In this document: piece after piece, positions 17,002-25,538 of the stretch
How the letters are laid out: each line of letters begins with the position of its first letter
Position numbering within the stretch: the first letter of the stretch is position 1
Assembly: GCA_910584825.1 (NCBI GenBank)
Contig: CAJUCI010000021.1
Coordinates: forward strand, 1 to 45,109
Direction: 5' to 3'
Length of the DNA stretch: 45,109 nt
Source of the DNA: an uncultured Duncaniella sp.
GTDB lineage: Bacteria > Bacteroidota > Bacteroidia > Bacteroidales > Muribaculaceae
Program-made: the position numbers and the translations under genes
Notes under the pieces: model-generated
The model's input: the letters and a program-made list of their open reading frames with translations, nothing else
The model's database searches: none
What the model was told of the DNA's origin: nothing

Positions 17002-17351
17002 TGGCCTGTTACTGCAGTCTTGATGCGCTGCCACACTGTAGGCTGCTCATCTTCAAGGCGGAGATGTATGTGAACATCGGAATTTTCTTTGCTCAGAAAC
17101 ACTATCGCAGACGGGAGGACTATGGCTATGACTTTTTCAAACTCGACAATCTCGTGGATGCGTCGCAGGGCGATGGTCGAGAAGGGCGAGGCCGGCTCGA
17201 TACTGCCGACATAGAGGTTATCCTCGTCGATAAATATCCCGTGGTTGTCGAGGGCATAATCAAAGATCAGGCTCAGGTTTAGCTCGTCGGGCGACTTGGG
17301 GGGGCGGTTAAACTGCCGGTAGAGCGTCTGTATGACTTTCTTTGTTACCAT
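16998..17351 (-). CDS. Small protein of unknown function coupled to tcdA
   Basis: A 117-residue soluble protein without signal peptide or membrane segment. It has a mixed alpha/beta pattern (ELNLSLIFDYALDNHGIFID, then VIAIVLPSAIVFLS, then VHIHLRLED). I do not recognise the family. Its TGA stop overlaps the tcdA ATG in an ATGA, so the two are translationally coupled and probably related in function or expression. Confidence 0.7.
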   Translation of the reverse strand: MVTKKVIQTLYRQFNRPPKSPDELNLSLIFDYALDNHGIFIDEDNLYVGSIEPASPFSTIALRRIHEIVEFEKVIAIVLPSAIVFLSKENSDVHIHLRLEDEQPTVWQRIKTAVTGQ

Positions 17352-17502
17352 ATATCATCCATTTGTTAGTTGATGAGGCACTGTGGCCGGCACATGAATG
17401 AGAACTTAATGAGAGAAGATAGAAAAACCGTGAGGTGGTCAAGCTGAAACATCATGTGCTTGACTATAGAACACTGAATAGATGTATAATGTTCTTAAAA
17501 TT

Positions 17503-17554
17503 TGAGAAAAAATAGAGAGTGCGGCACACGTTATCGATTCAACGTGTGCCGCAC
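17503..17554 (-). terminator. Terminator of the methylmalonyl-CoA decarboxylase operon
   Basis: A perfect 14-bp stem, GTGCGGCACACGTT (17519-17532) with AACGTGTGCCGCAC (17541-17554), lies 15 nt after the oadB stop on the - strand. A T-run follows at plus 17507-17512 after a short gap. Confidence 0.82.
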
Positions 17555-17568
17555 CCGATTCAATCAGC

Positions 17569-18726
17569 TTAAGCAAGGAATCCGAGGAGCACACCGGCTG
17601 CTACTGCCGAACCGATGACGCCGGCCACGTTGGGGCCCATAGCGTGCATAAGCAGGTAGTTGGAGGGGTCGTACTCCAGACCAAGGTTGTTGGAGATACG
17701 GGCCGACATGGGCACAGCCGAAACGCCGGCGTTGCCGATGAGGGGATTAATCTTCTTTGCCTTGGGGAGGAAGAGGTTGAAGAGCTTGACGAAGAGCACA
17801 CCGCTGGCCGAGGCGATGACGAATGCCATGAAGCCGAGGAGGAAGATGCGGATGGTCTCGGAGGTCAGGAACTCTGAAGCCTGGGTGGACGCACCTACTG
17901 TCATGCCGAGGAGGATGGTCACAATGTCGGTGAGGGCATTGCTTGCAGTCTTGGCAAGACGGTTGGTCACACCACACTCACGCAGGAGGTTGCCGAAGAA
18001 GAGCATGCCGAGCAGAGGAATACCCGAGGGCACCACGAAGCAGGTGAGAATCATACCCACGATGGGGAAGATAATCTTCTCGTTCTGCGAGACGGCACGT
18101 GCGGGCTTCATCTTGATGAGACGCTCGTTCTTGGTGGTGAAAAGGCGCATCAGCGGCGGCTGAATCACAGGCACGAGAGCCATGTAGGAGTAGGCCGACA
18201 CGGCGATTGCACCCATGAGGTTGGGAGCCAGCTTGGACGAAAGGAAGATGGCAGTGGGGCCGTCGGCACCGCCGATGATGGCGATGGCACCGGCCTGGTC
18301 AGGCGCGAAGCCGAGCATGAGGGCCACCATGTAGGCACCGAAGATACCAAACTGTGCGGCCGCACCGATAAGCATGAGCTTGGGGTTGGCGATAAGTGCC
18401 GAGAAGTCAGTCATGGCACCGATGCCGAGGAATATCAGCGGGGGATACCAGCCCGCGCTCACACCATTATATAATATGTTGAGCTCGGAACCCTCTTCGT
18501 AGATGCCGATTTCCAGACCGGCGGTGGTGTTGAAGGGGATGTTGCCGATGAGTATACCGAAGCCGATGGGCACGAGGAGCATGGGCTCGAAATTCTTCTT
18601 GATGGCAAGCCATATGAAGAAGAGGCCCACGACGAGCATCACGAGATGCTCCCATGTGGCGTTATAGAAGCCTGTCAGGTGCCAGAACTCCTGCAGGTTC
18701 TGCAATATAAAATCTCCAAAAGTCAT
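17569..18726 (-). CDS. oadB: Na+-translocating decarboxylase beta subunit
   Basis: A 385-residue, multi-spanning inner-membrane protein that decarboxylates carboxybiotin and exports Na+. The family motif IIGGADGPTAIF contains D155, the counterpart of the essential Asp203 of Klebsiella OadB; GNAGVSAVPMSARISNN provides the second conserved Na+-site segment. It is last in the operon and followed by a strong terminator. With mmdA next door, the complex is methylmalonyl-CoA decarboxylase (MmdB role) rather than oxaloacetate decarboxylase. Confidence 0.95.
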   Translation of the reverse strand: MTFGDFILQNLQEFWHLTGFYNATWEHLVMLVVGLFFIWLAIKKNFEPMLLVPIGFGILIGNIPFNTTAGLEIGIYEEGSELNILYNGVSAGWYPPLIFLGIGAMTDFSALIANPKLMLIGAAAQFGIFGAYMVALMLGFAPDQAGAIAIIGGADGPTAIFLSSKLAPNLMGAIAVSAYSYMALVPVIQPPLMRLFTTKNERLIKMKPARAVSQNEKIIFPIVGMILTCFVVPSGIPLLGMLFFGNLLRECGVTNRLAKTASNALTDIVTILLGMTVGASTQASEFLTSETIRIFLLGFMAFVIASASGVLFVKLFNLFLPKAKKINPLIGNAGVSAVPMSARISNNLGLEYDPSNYLLMHAMGPNVAGVIGSAVAAGVLLGFLA

Positions 18727-18750
18727 AATGATATGCTGTTATAAGAGAGA

Positions 18751-19188
18751 TTATTCGAGAGTGATGAGGACTGAGCCGTCGAGCACTGAGTCGCCTACCG
18801 ACACAGCGATTGAGGCCACCTTGCCGTCATGTCCGGCATGGATGGCATTCTCCATCTTCATTGCCTCGAGCATGATTACGGTGTCAGATGCCTTGACAGT
18901 GTCGCCGACCTTGACATTGATGCCCACTACCACGCCGGGCAGAGGAGCCTTGACCTGATAGCCGCCTGCGGCTGCAGCCTGGGGCTTGGCGATGACCTTG
19001 GCACCCGAGTCGGTGCGGGGTGCGGCCGACGGACGGGGCTTGCTGACGATGGTCACAGGCTTGTCGGTCTTCTCGAGCTCTACCTTGTAGGGGACTCCGT
19101 TGACTTCCACCTTGGCGAGATTGTTGTCGATGTCGCCCACTTTCACCGAGTAGAGGTTGCCGTTGATGCGATACTTATATTCTTTCAT
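18751..19188 (-). CDS. Biotin carrier subunit of the decarboxylase
   Basis: A 145-residue protein with an N-terminal domain (1-45), a Pro/Ala-rich flexible linker (about 46-76) and a C-terminal biotinyl domain. The biotin-accepting lysine is K111 in EAMKMEN. It shuttles CO2 from the carboxyltransferase MmdA to the membrane beta subunit. It sits 24 nt before oadB and 31 nt after the OadG fusion gene. Equivalent to MmdC of other systems. Confidence 0.95.
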   Translation of the reverse strand: MKEYKYRINGNLYSVKVGDIDNNLAKVEVNGVPYKVELEKTDKPVTIVSKPRPSAAPRTDSGAKVIAKPQAAAAGGYQVKAPLPGVVVGINVKVGDTVKASDTVIMLEAMKMENAIHAGHDGKVASIAVSVGDSVLDGSVLITLE

Positions 19189-19219
19189 GATTTATGCAAA
19201 AATAATGATTGGGGGGTGA

Positions 19220-20149
19220 TTAACGGCGCGGAAGCTCGCGCAGTGAGTAGATTTTTGAACTCCAGGGTGAGTAGGCGCGGCGCACCTTGTTGATGGTGAG
19301 TACAGTGCTCTCACGGTCATGGGCGTCGAGATGGTCATGGAGAGCCATCGAGATGGCTGCGATGACCTCGCCGGAGTCATGCTCGGGACGGCCTTCCGAC
19401 ACAGCCTCGGGCTGAGTCTCGGCAAGAGCCTTCTCCTTACGCTTGGTGGAGATGGACGCTCCGATTCTGTTGATGATGTAGAAGCAGATGGCCAGCACGA
19501 GAAGCGCGGTAAACACTATGCACATGGCCATGACAGCCATGCCGCCGCCGCGTGCGTCCTGCTCGGCAAACATATCCACCTTTGAGTTGGTGCTCTTGAT
19601 GATATTGTTGCTCGAGGGGGTTATGTACTTCTCGTCCGAGCCGTCACGCACCTCCCAGGCATCGGGGTTGCCTGTGCCACCCTCGCCGTCAATCTTGCGG
19701 GCATAGGTCTGGCCGGGCTTGAGTGTGCCGGGCACCACAATCTCGTCGATGAGCGACTTGCCGTCGGCATCATAGATGGCGATGTAGTTGTCCTGGCCGG
19801 GGGTGAAGGTGAATGACATGTGGAACGTGCCCTTGTTGGGCTGGCCGTCAGCCCAGAAGAGGATGTGCTGACGGGTGGGAATCTCAGTGTTGACGTCGCC
19901 AAGCGGCACGGGATAGAGCGTGGGCTTGTCGGCATCGTTGGTCAGGAACACGCTCGAAATCTCGAGGGGGCCGAAGGTGGAGTTGAACAGCTCGACCCAG
20001 GCTGAGTACTGACCGAAGTCGTCGACCACGCTGGTGGAGTCGTTGGCTATCATCACCTCGTTAATCCTGAGGCCGCGACGCCCCTGGGCCGAGATGGCGA
20101 TGACGCCTGCGAGTGCCACCACGAAGAGGGTTAATATTCTCTTTTTCAT
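19220..20149 (-). CDS. Lamin-tail domain fused to OadG (decarboxylase gamma subunit)
   Basis: A 309-residue protein. Order: signal peptide (1-23), lamin-tail domain (about 26-145; LRINEVMIAN, then SAWVELFNST, then DEIVVPGTLKPGQTYARK), one membrane helix (about 204-228) and a cytoplasmic OadG tail ending YSPWSSKIYSLRELPRR. The OadG part normally holds the pump complex together and is only 80-100 residues long; here an extracytoplasmic domain has been placed in front of it. Position between mmdA and the biotin carrier confirms the subunit identity. The lamin-tail module may dock to envelope components, which is inference. Confidence 0.88.
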   Translation of the reverse strand: MKKRILTLFVVALAGVIAISAQGRRGLRINEVMIANDSTSVVDDFGQYSAWVELFNSTFGPLEISSVFLTNDADKPTLYPVPLGDVNTEIPTRQHILFWADGQPNKGTFHMSFTFTPGQDNYIAIYDADGKSLIDEIVVPGTLKPGQTYARKIDGEGGTGNPDAWEVRDGSDEKYITPSSNNIIKSTNSKVDMFAEQDARGGGMAVMAMCIVFTALLVLAICFYIINRIGASISTKRKEKALAETQPEAVSEGRPEHDSGEVIAAISMALHDHLDAHDRESTVLTINKVRRAYSPWSSKIYSLRELPRR

Positions 20150-20172
20150 ACTTATGTGACGGGGTCAGGGTG

Positions 20173-21726
20173 TTAGAGGGGTATGTTACCGTGCTTCTTG
20201 GCGGGATTGACCACCTTCTTGGTGGCAAGCTGCTGCAGGGCGCGGATGACGCGGAAGCGGGTGTTGCGCGGCTCGATAACGTCGTCGATATAGCCGTAGC
20301 GTGCTGCGTTGTAGGGGTTGCAGAAGAGCTTGTTGTACTCCTCCTCCTTCTCCTGAAGCACCTTGGCGGGGTCCTCGGCGGCCTTGGCCTCCTTGGCATA
20401 GAGCACCTCTACGGCACCTGCGCCACCCATAACGGCAATCTCAGCTGTAGGCCAAGCGTAGTTCATGTCGCCACGGAGCTGCTTGCACGACATCACGATG
20501 TGGCTGCCGCCGTAGCTCTTGCGGAGTGTGACGGTGACCTTGGGCACAGTAGCCTCGCCGTAAGCATAGAGGAGCTTGGCACCGTGGAGGATGACACCGT
20601 TATACTCCTGGCCTGTTCCGGGAAGGAATCCTGGAACGTCGACGAGGGTGACGAGGGGGATGTTGAATGCGTCGCAGAAGCGTACGAAACGTGCGCCCTT
20701 GCGCGAGGCGTTGCTGTCAAGCACACCGGCGAGATACTTGGGCTGGTTGGCCACGATGCCGACGGCCTGACCGTTGAAACGGGCGAAACCGATGATGATA
20801 TTCTTGGCGTAGTCACGCTGAATCTCAAGGAACTCACCATTGTCAATGATGGCGCCGATTACCTCATACATGTCATAGGGACGGTTGGCCGAATCGGGGA
20901 TGATTTCGTTGAGCGAATCCTCGAGGCGGTCGATGGGGTCGTTGCACTCCACCAACGGGGGCTCCTCAAGGTTGTTCTGAGGTATGTAGCTGAAGAGCTT
21001 GCGGATAATCGAGAGGGTCTCCTCGCCATCCTCGGCTGCGAAGTGGGCCACACCGCTCTTCTGCGAGTGCACAGCGGCACCGCCGAGAGCCTCCTGGGTC
21101 ACATCCTCGCCGGTAACGGTCTTGACCACCTTCGGGCCTGTAAGGAACATATACGAGATGCCCTTGGTCATGATGGTGAAGTCGGTCAGCGCGGGAGAAT
21201 ACACGGCACCGCCGGCGCAGGGGCCGAGGATACCTGAAATCTGGGGAATCACACCCGAAGCGAGGATATTACGCTGGAAAATCTCGGCATAGCCTGCGAG
21301 GGCGTTGATACCCTCCTGGATGCGGGCACCGCCCGAGTCATTGAGGCCGATGACGGGCGCGCCCATCTTCATGGCCATATCCATAATCTTGCAGATTTTG
21401 AGAGCCATTGTCTCGCTGAGCGAACCACCGAACACGGTGAAGTCCTGAGCGAATACATACACGAGACGGCCGTCGATTGTGCCGTAGCCGGTTACAACGC
21501 CGTCGCCGAGATAGCTCTTCTTCTCCTGACCGAAGTTGTGGCAACGGTGGCGCACAAACATGTCGATTTCCTCAAAGGAGCCCTCGTCGAGGAGCTGGGC
21601 TATGCGCTCGCGGGCAGTGTATTTGCCACGTTCGTGCTGCTTCTGGATAGCCTTCTCGCCGCCACCCAGACGAGCCTCCTCGCGCAGGGCGATAAGCTCT
21701 TTTACTTTTTCAAGCTGATTGCTCAT
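20173..21726 (-). CDS. mmdA: Methylmalonyl-CoA decarboxylase carboxyltransferase subunit
   Basis: A 517-residue carboxyltransferase (crotonase-fold, two halves) that moves the carboxyl group of (S)-methylmalonyl-CoA to biotin, yielding propionyl-CoA. Landmarks: GGEKAIQKQHERGKYTARER near the N terminus, GLNDSGGARIQEG (oxyanion-hole glycines) in the first half, and GFLPGTGQEYNGVILHGAKL with RKSYGGSHIVMS in the second. Length and motifs equal the MmdA/PccB family. The epimerase gene precedes it, which supports methylmalonyl-CoA as substrate. An AT-repeat-filled spacer of 132 nt separates the two. Confidence 0.95.
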   Translation of the reverse strand: MSNQLEKVKELIALREEARLGGGEKAIQKQHERGKYTARERIAQLLDEGSFEEIDMFVRHRCHNFGQEKKSYLGDGVVTGYGTIDGRLVYVFAQDFTVFGGSLSETMALKICKIMDMAMKMGAPVIGLNDSGGARIQEGINALAGYAEIFQRNILASGVIPQISGILGPCAGGAVYSPALTDFTIMTKGISYMFLTGPKVVKTVTGEDVTQEALGGAAVHSQKSGVAHFAAEDGEETLSIIRKLFSYIPQNNLEEPPLVECNDPIDRLEDSLNEIIPDSANRPYDMYEVIGAIIDNGEFLEIQRDYAKNIIIGFARFNGQAVGIVANQPKYLAGVLDSNASRKGARFVRFCDAFNIPLVTLVDVPGFLPGTGQEYNGVILHGAKLLYAYGEATVPKVTVTLRKSYGGSHIVMSCKQLRGDMNYAWPTAEIAVMGGAGAVEVLYAKEAKAAEDPAKVLQEKEEEYNKLFCNPYNAARYGYIDDVIEPRNTRFRVIRALQQLATKKVVNPAKKHGNIPL

Positions 21727-21738
21727 ATTGTGTCTTGA

Positions 21739-21861
21739 GTTTAAAACTTAAAATTTAAAAATGCAGGATTACCGCCCGGCCATACATAGTGTCTGGCATC
21801 CTCGGCAATAAACGTCAGTGATTTTAAATTCTAAATTTCACATTTTAAATTTTAAAATTTA
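21739..21861. repeat. AT-rich repeats (TTTAAAATTTAAAAT type) between mce and mmdA
   Basis: Two blocks of TTAAAATTT-type sequence at 21739-21761 and 21821-21861 flank a GC-rich core. The second block runs into the TAA stop codon of mce (21859-21861). The two blocks can pair with each other. Confidence 0.7.
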
Positions 21862-22278
21862 CTTCTTGGGGTCCTCGCAAAGCTCGATGAGAGTGCCGCA
21901 TGTTGATTTGGGGTGGAGGAAAGCGATGTTCAGCCCCTCGGCACCCTTGCGGGGAGCCTTGTCGATGAGCTTGCAGCCCTTCTCCTCAACCTCGGCCAAA
22001 GCGTTGGCCACGCCGTCCTCGATAGCGAGGGCGATGTGCTGGATGCCACCGCGGCCGCCGTTGTTGGCGATAAACTTGCTGATTGCGCTCTCGGGAGCTG
22101 TGCCCTCGAGCAGCTCAATCTTGGTCTGACCTATCTTGAAGAACGCTGTGCGCACCTTCTGGTCGGCTACTTCCTCGATGGCAAAGCACTTGATGCCAAG
22201 AGTGTTCTCATAAAAAGCGATAGCCTCCTCAAGGTTGGGGACAGCGATGCCTACATGTTCGATATGCGAAATATCCAT
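21859..22278 (-). CDS. mce: Methylmalonyl-CoA epimerase
   Basis: A 139-residue VOC-fold metalloenzyme interconverting (R)- and (S)-methylmalonyl-CoA. Metal ligands are visible at H8 (HIEHVGIAV), the His of GIQHIALAI (about 80) and the Glu of GTLIELCED near the C terminus. It feeds the S isomer to MmdA, encoded immediately downstream. It is first in the operon, with a promoter box about 70 nt upstream. Length is typical of the family. Confidence 0.96.
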   Translation of the reverse strand: MDISHIEHVGIAVPNLEEAIAFYENTLGIKCFAIEEVADQKVRTAFFKIGQTKIELLEGTAPESAISKFIANNGGRGGIQHIALAIEDGVANALAEVEEKGCKLIDKAPRKGAEGLNIAFLHPKSTCGTLIELCEDPKK

Positions 22279-22348
22279 GGTTAGTATATGATTTAAATGG
22301 TTAATTTAATTTGTGTCGCTATAGTTTCAACGCGGTAATTCACGATTG

Positions 22349-22356
22349 CAAAATTA
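22349..22356 (-). promoter_or_regulatory. Promoter -7 box for the mce-mmdA-oadB operon
   Basis: TAATTTTG on the - strand, 70 nt before the mce start, with a TTG about 22 nt further upstream. Fits the Bacteroidetes consensus. Confidence 0.6.
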
Positions 22357-22455
22357 AAGAAAAAATTCCGTAATAATGCAATAAGCCGCAGTGAAAAAAT
22401 CAGCCGTTTAGACACTTTTTCACATCCGGCCACGAGATTTATGGAAAGTTTTGGC

Positions 22456-22463
22456 TATATTTG
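22456..22463 (+). promoter_or_regulatory. Promoter -7 box for pfkA
   Basis: TATATTTG 26 nt before the pfkA ATG fits TAnnTTTG. No convincing -33 TTTG is seen. Confidence 0.6.
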
Positions 22464-22489
22464 TGGCTTGAAAAAATAAATAGAGATTT

Positions 22490-23470
22490 ATGTCAGCAAT
22501 TAAATGTGTGGGCATACTCACCTCAGGAGGTGACGCCCCGGGTATGAATGCGGCCATCCGCGCGGTGACTCGTGCGGCAATATATGGCGGGCTTAAGGTA
22601 AAAGGAATCTACCGCGGTTACCGCGGACTTATCACCGACGAAATTGTGGAGTTCAAGACACAAAACGTGTCGAACATCATACAGGCCGGCGGCACTATCC
22701 TTAAGACAGCCCGCTGCAAGGAGTTCACCACTCCCGAAGGCCGACAGCTGGCTTATGACAATCTGAAGCGTCAGGAGATTGACGCGCTGGTGGTCATAGG
22801 CGGTGACGGCTCGCTCACGGGCGCACGCATCTTTGCAAACGAATTCAATATCCCCATCATAGGCCTCCCGGGCACCATCGACAACGACCTCTACGGCACC
22901 GACTCGACCATCGGATATGACACCGCCCTCAACACCATCATGGAGTGTGTCGATAAAATCCGCGACACCGCCACCAGCCACGAGCGGCTGTTCTTCATCG
23001 AGGTCATGGGCCGCGACGCAGGCTTCCTCGCCCTCAACGGAGCCATCGCTTCGGGCGCAGAGGCAGCCATCATCCCCGAGATTTCAACCGAGGTCGACCA
23101 GCTGGCCGAGCTCATCGACCACGGCTTCCGCAAGAGCAAGAACTCCTCAATCGTACTCGTGGCCGAAAGCCCCGTCACCGGCGGAGCAATGGGCCTGGCC
23201 GAGCGCGTCAAGAACGAGTATCCCGGCTACGACGTGCGCGTCTCAATCCTCGGCCACCTGCAGCGCGGCGGCTCGCCCACAGCGTTTGACCGCATCCTGG
23301 CATCACGCATGGGCTCGGCCGCAATCGACGCCCTGCTCGAGGACCAGCGCAACGTAATGATAGGCATCCGCAACGACGACATCACCTACGTGCCCTTCTC
23401 CAAGGCCATCAAGAACGACAAGCCCATCAAGCGCGAGCTCATCGACACGCTGCGCCGTCTTTCCATCTAA
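22490..23470 (+). CDS. pfkA: ATP-dependent 6-phosphofructokinase
   Basis: A 326-residue enzyme of the committed glycolytic step. ATP-site GILTSGGDAPGMN (8-20) and GGDGS (104-108; the Gly rather than Asp at position 107 favours ATP over pyrophosphate), catalytic PGTIDND (127-133, D131 as base), and the substrate loop MGRDAGFLA are intact. Length matches bacterial PfkA (about 320). Expressed from its own promoter. A cruciform-like repeat lies 50 nt after the stop codon. Confidence 0.97.
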   Translation: MSAIKCVGILTSGGDAPGMNAAIRAVTRAAIYGGLKVKGIYRGYRGLITDEIVEFKTQNVSNIIQAGGTILKTARCKEFTTPEGRQLAYDNLKRQEIDALVVIGGDGSLTGARIFANEFNIPIIGLPGTIDNDLYGTDSTIGYDTALNTIMECVDKIRDTATSHERLFFIEVMGRDAGFLALNGAIASGAEAAIIPEISTEVDQLAELIDHGFRKSKNSSIVLVAESPVTGGAMGLAERVKNEYPGYDVRVSILGHLQRGGSPTAFDRILASRMGSAAIDALLEDQRNVMIGIRNDDITYVPFSKAIKNDKPIKRELIDTLRRLSI

Positions 23471-23520
23471 GATATTGCACACACGCGTACGCGCGACAAC
23501 TTGCACTACTTGAGTGTGTT

Positions 23521-23571
23521 GCGGAGCTGTAGGAGCCGACAGCCGAGACTGTCGGGACACTACAGCTCCGC
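23521..23571. repeat. REP-like cruciform after pfkA
   Basis: The outer stem GCGGAGCTGTAG (23521-23532) / CTACAGCTCCGC (23560-23571) is perfect over 12 bp and encloses a second stem CCGACAG/CTGTCGG (23536-23555). The segment TGTAGGAGC followed by CGAC and a palindrome is shared with 27963-27988 and, inverted, 29980-30003. It may end pfkA transcription, but no T-tract follows. Confidence 0.8.
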
Positions 23572-23628
23572 GCCCCCCTCGTGTCAGCAAAGCCGGTGCA
23601 ACCCATATGCCACAACCTCTAACCTACC

Positions 23629-24297
23629 ATGATTGAAGTCAACAACATAGTCAAGAGCTACGACGGGCTGAGAGTGCTCGACGGAGTGAGCCTCACCATC
23701 GCCGACGGGGAATTTCTATCGATAGTCGGGCCGAGCGGTGCCGGCAAGACCACCCTGCTCCAGATTATCGGTTCGCTCGAAGCCCCCGACAGCGGCAGCG
23801 TGCTCTATGACAGCGTGGACATCGTGAGGATGAAAGAGGCACGGCTCGCGGCCTTCCGCAACCGCAATATGGGATTCGTGTTCCAGTTCCATCAGCTGCT
23901 GCCCGAGTTCACCGTCACCGAAAACGTAGCCATGCCCGCAATGATTGGAGGCACAGGGCGCAAGGAGGCGATGGCTCATGCCGCCGACCTCCTCACCGGC
24001 CTCGGCCTCGGCGACCGTCTCACCCACCGTCCCAATCAGCTCTCGGGGGGCGAGCGGCAGCGTGCAGCCGTGGCTCGCGCGCTCATCAACGACCCGGCCG
24101 TCATACTCGCCGACGAGCCTACCGGCAGCCTCGACTCTCACAACCGCGAGGAGCTGTACCGCCTATTTCTCGAGCTCCGCGAACGCACCGGCAAGACATT
24201 CATAATCGTCACTCACGACGAGTCGCTGGCACTCAGCTCTGACCGCGTAATCCGCATGGCCGACGGCCGCATTGTCGGCGACTCAGCCGCCGTCTGA
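23629..24297 (+). CDS. ABC transporter ATPase, LolD/MacB type
   Basis: A 222-residue ABC ATPase: Walker A GPSGAGKTT (34-42), Q-loop in FVFQFHQLLPEFTV, signature LSGGE (138-142), Walker B VILADEP (158-164) and H-loop VTHDE (about 198). The HQLLPEFT segment and compact size are typical of LolD, which powers release of lipoproteins from the inner membrane with LolC/E. No permease gene is adjacent, so it must partner with one elsewhere. The next gene encodes a lipoprotein, consistent but not proof. Confidence 0.9.
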   Translation: MIEVNNIVKSYDGLRVLDGVSLTIADGEFLSIVGPSGAGKTTLLQIIGSLEAPDSGSVLYDSVDIVRMKEARLAAFRNRNMGFVFQFHQLLPEFTVTENVAMPAMIGGTGRKEAMAHAADLLTGLGLGDRLTHRPNQLSGGERQRAAVARALINDPAVILADEPTGSLDSHNREELYRLFLELRERTGKTFIIVTHDESLALSSDRVIRMADGRIVGDSAAV

Positions 24298-24372
24298 ACG
24301 CCCTGCCACGCCCCCACCCTCCTCCACCCTCCTCCCCCCTGTCTCACACACCATCCACACACATCTGCTATC

Positions 24373-25056
24373 ATGTATGCCAAAAGCCTCCTGACATCGG
24401 CACTCACCGCCACAGCCATGCTACTCACCCTCAGCTCATGCCGCGACGAGGGGGTGGACGGCCCGGTGGAGATGACATGCACCGACATTGTGACATTTGC
24501 CGGCAGCGACGGGAGCGGGCATGCCACATTCACCTTTCAGAAGGCCGACGATTCCCCCGAGATAACTCTCGTGTCATCCAACACCATCAACACCGACAAT
24601 ATCGACGAGGGCACCCGTCTGCTACTGTCCTACATCCCCGCCGACAACGAGCCCTACCGTTCCGGCCCCGTCAACGTACTCGGCGGGCAGTCGATAGCAC
24701 ACTCCACCGTAGCCCTTGAGTGGCTCAAGGAGTATGACGACTGGGACAAATCGCCCGTCTACGTCTACAGCGCATGGCGTTCGGGCCGTTATCTCAACAT
24801 GCACGTCCGCCTAACCTACTCACTGAACCCCAGGCTTTTCCACCTCGCCGTCGACCCGGCTACCATCGAAGCCGAACGGCCCGACGTATATCTCGTGCAC
24901 GTGATGGCCGACGACGTCGACAACCACGACCGGGCCTACTACGCGTCATTTGACCTCACCCCCCTGTGGACACTCCCCCACGTGCGCGGAATCAACCTGC
25001 ATGTAGCGAACAGCAACCTTAATAAACATATTTTCACATTTGACAAGTCGCTGTAG
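24373..25056 (+). CDS. NigD-like lipoprotein
   Basis: A 227-residue lipoprotein with lipobox LSSC (C23) followed by an acidic RDEGVD, as in Bacteroidetes surface-exported lipoproteins. The two-domain layout (N-terminal beta barrel about 35-125, C-terminal beta-sandwich with DDVDNHDRAYYASFDL and the terminal NLNKHIFTFDKSL) resembles NigD-like proteins. NigD was described as a bacteriocin-associated protein, but most homologues have no known role. 75 nt downstream of the LolD-type ATPase. Confidence 0.68.
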   Translation: MYAKSLLTSALTATAMLLTLSSCRDEGVDGPVEMTCTDIVTFAGSDGSGHATFTFQKADDSPEITLVSSNTINTDNIDEGTRLLLSYIPADNEPYRSGPVNVLGGQSIAHSTVALEWLKEYDDWDKSPVYVYSAWRSGRYLNMHVRLTYSLNPRLFHLAVDPATIEAERPDVYLVHVMADDVDNHDRAYYASFDLTPLWTLPHVRGINLHVANSNLNKHIFTFDKSL

Positions 25057-25175
25057 TCATCCCCCCTTGCCAATCCCCTACCCTACAACGCATTAACCAC
25101 GCTTGCGCACGCGTTACGCGAATGTGCCAATGGTTAAATATATATTAAACGCGCCATCGTAAGAGGAATTTTGTG

Positions 25176-25183
25176 TAAATTTG
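25176..25183 (+). promoter_or_regulatory. Promoter -7 box for the 2-oxoacid oxidoreductase operon
   Basis: TAAATTTG, 87 nt before the ferredoxin start codon, fits TAnnTTTG. No clear -33 element. Confidence 0.5.
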
Positions 25184-25269
25184 TGTTGTATAACATAAAA
25201 TATGTTGTGATTTTTCGGGCCATTCATCACGACAGCCCCGAAAGGCGACAACGCTGAAACACTTTAACT

Positions 25270-25503
25270 ATGGCAAGAATTACAGGTGCTGTGGACATTG
25301 ACCGCGAGAGATGCAAGGGTTGCGACCTGTGCGTAGTGGCCTGTCCCTGCAATGTGCTCACGCTGCAGACCAAGGACGTCAACGACCGCGGATACCACTT
25401 CGTGGCCGACACCGCGCCCGAGGCGTGCATTGGATGCGCCGCATGCGCCACCGTCTGCCCCGACGGATGCATCACGGTGTATCGCGTAGTTGAGAAACCC
25501 TGA
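25270..25503 (+). CDS. 2-oxoacid:ferredoxin oxidoreductase, ferredoxin (delta) subunit
   Basis: A 77-residue protein with two [4Fe-4S] motifs: C15, C18, C21, C25 (CKGCDLCVVACP) and C53, C56, C59, C63 (CIGCAACATVCP). It carries electrons between the thiamine-diphosphate core and external ferredoxin. First gene of a four-subunit operon in the order delta, alpha, beta, gamma; 35 nt before the alpha gene. Confidence 0.94.
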   Translation: MARITGAVDIDRERCKGCDLCVVACPCNVLTLQTKDVNDRGYHFVADTAPEACIGCAACATVCPDGCITVYRVVEKP

Positions 25504-25538
25504 CTCCACCCTATCCATCACACCCCATACAACGCGAT

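Noticed and set aside
25057..25269. RNA gene or riboswitch before the oxidoreductase operon
   Set aside because: Only a -7 box was found; no tRNA-like or riboswitch-like structure could be supported.
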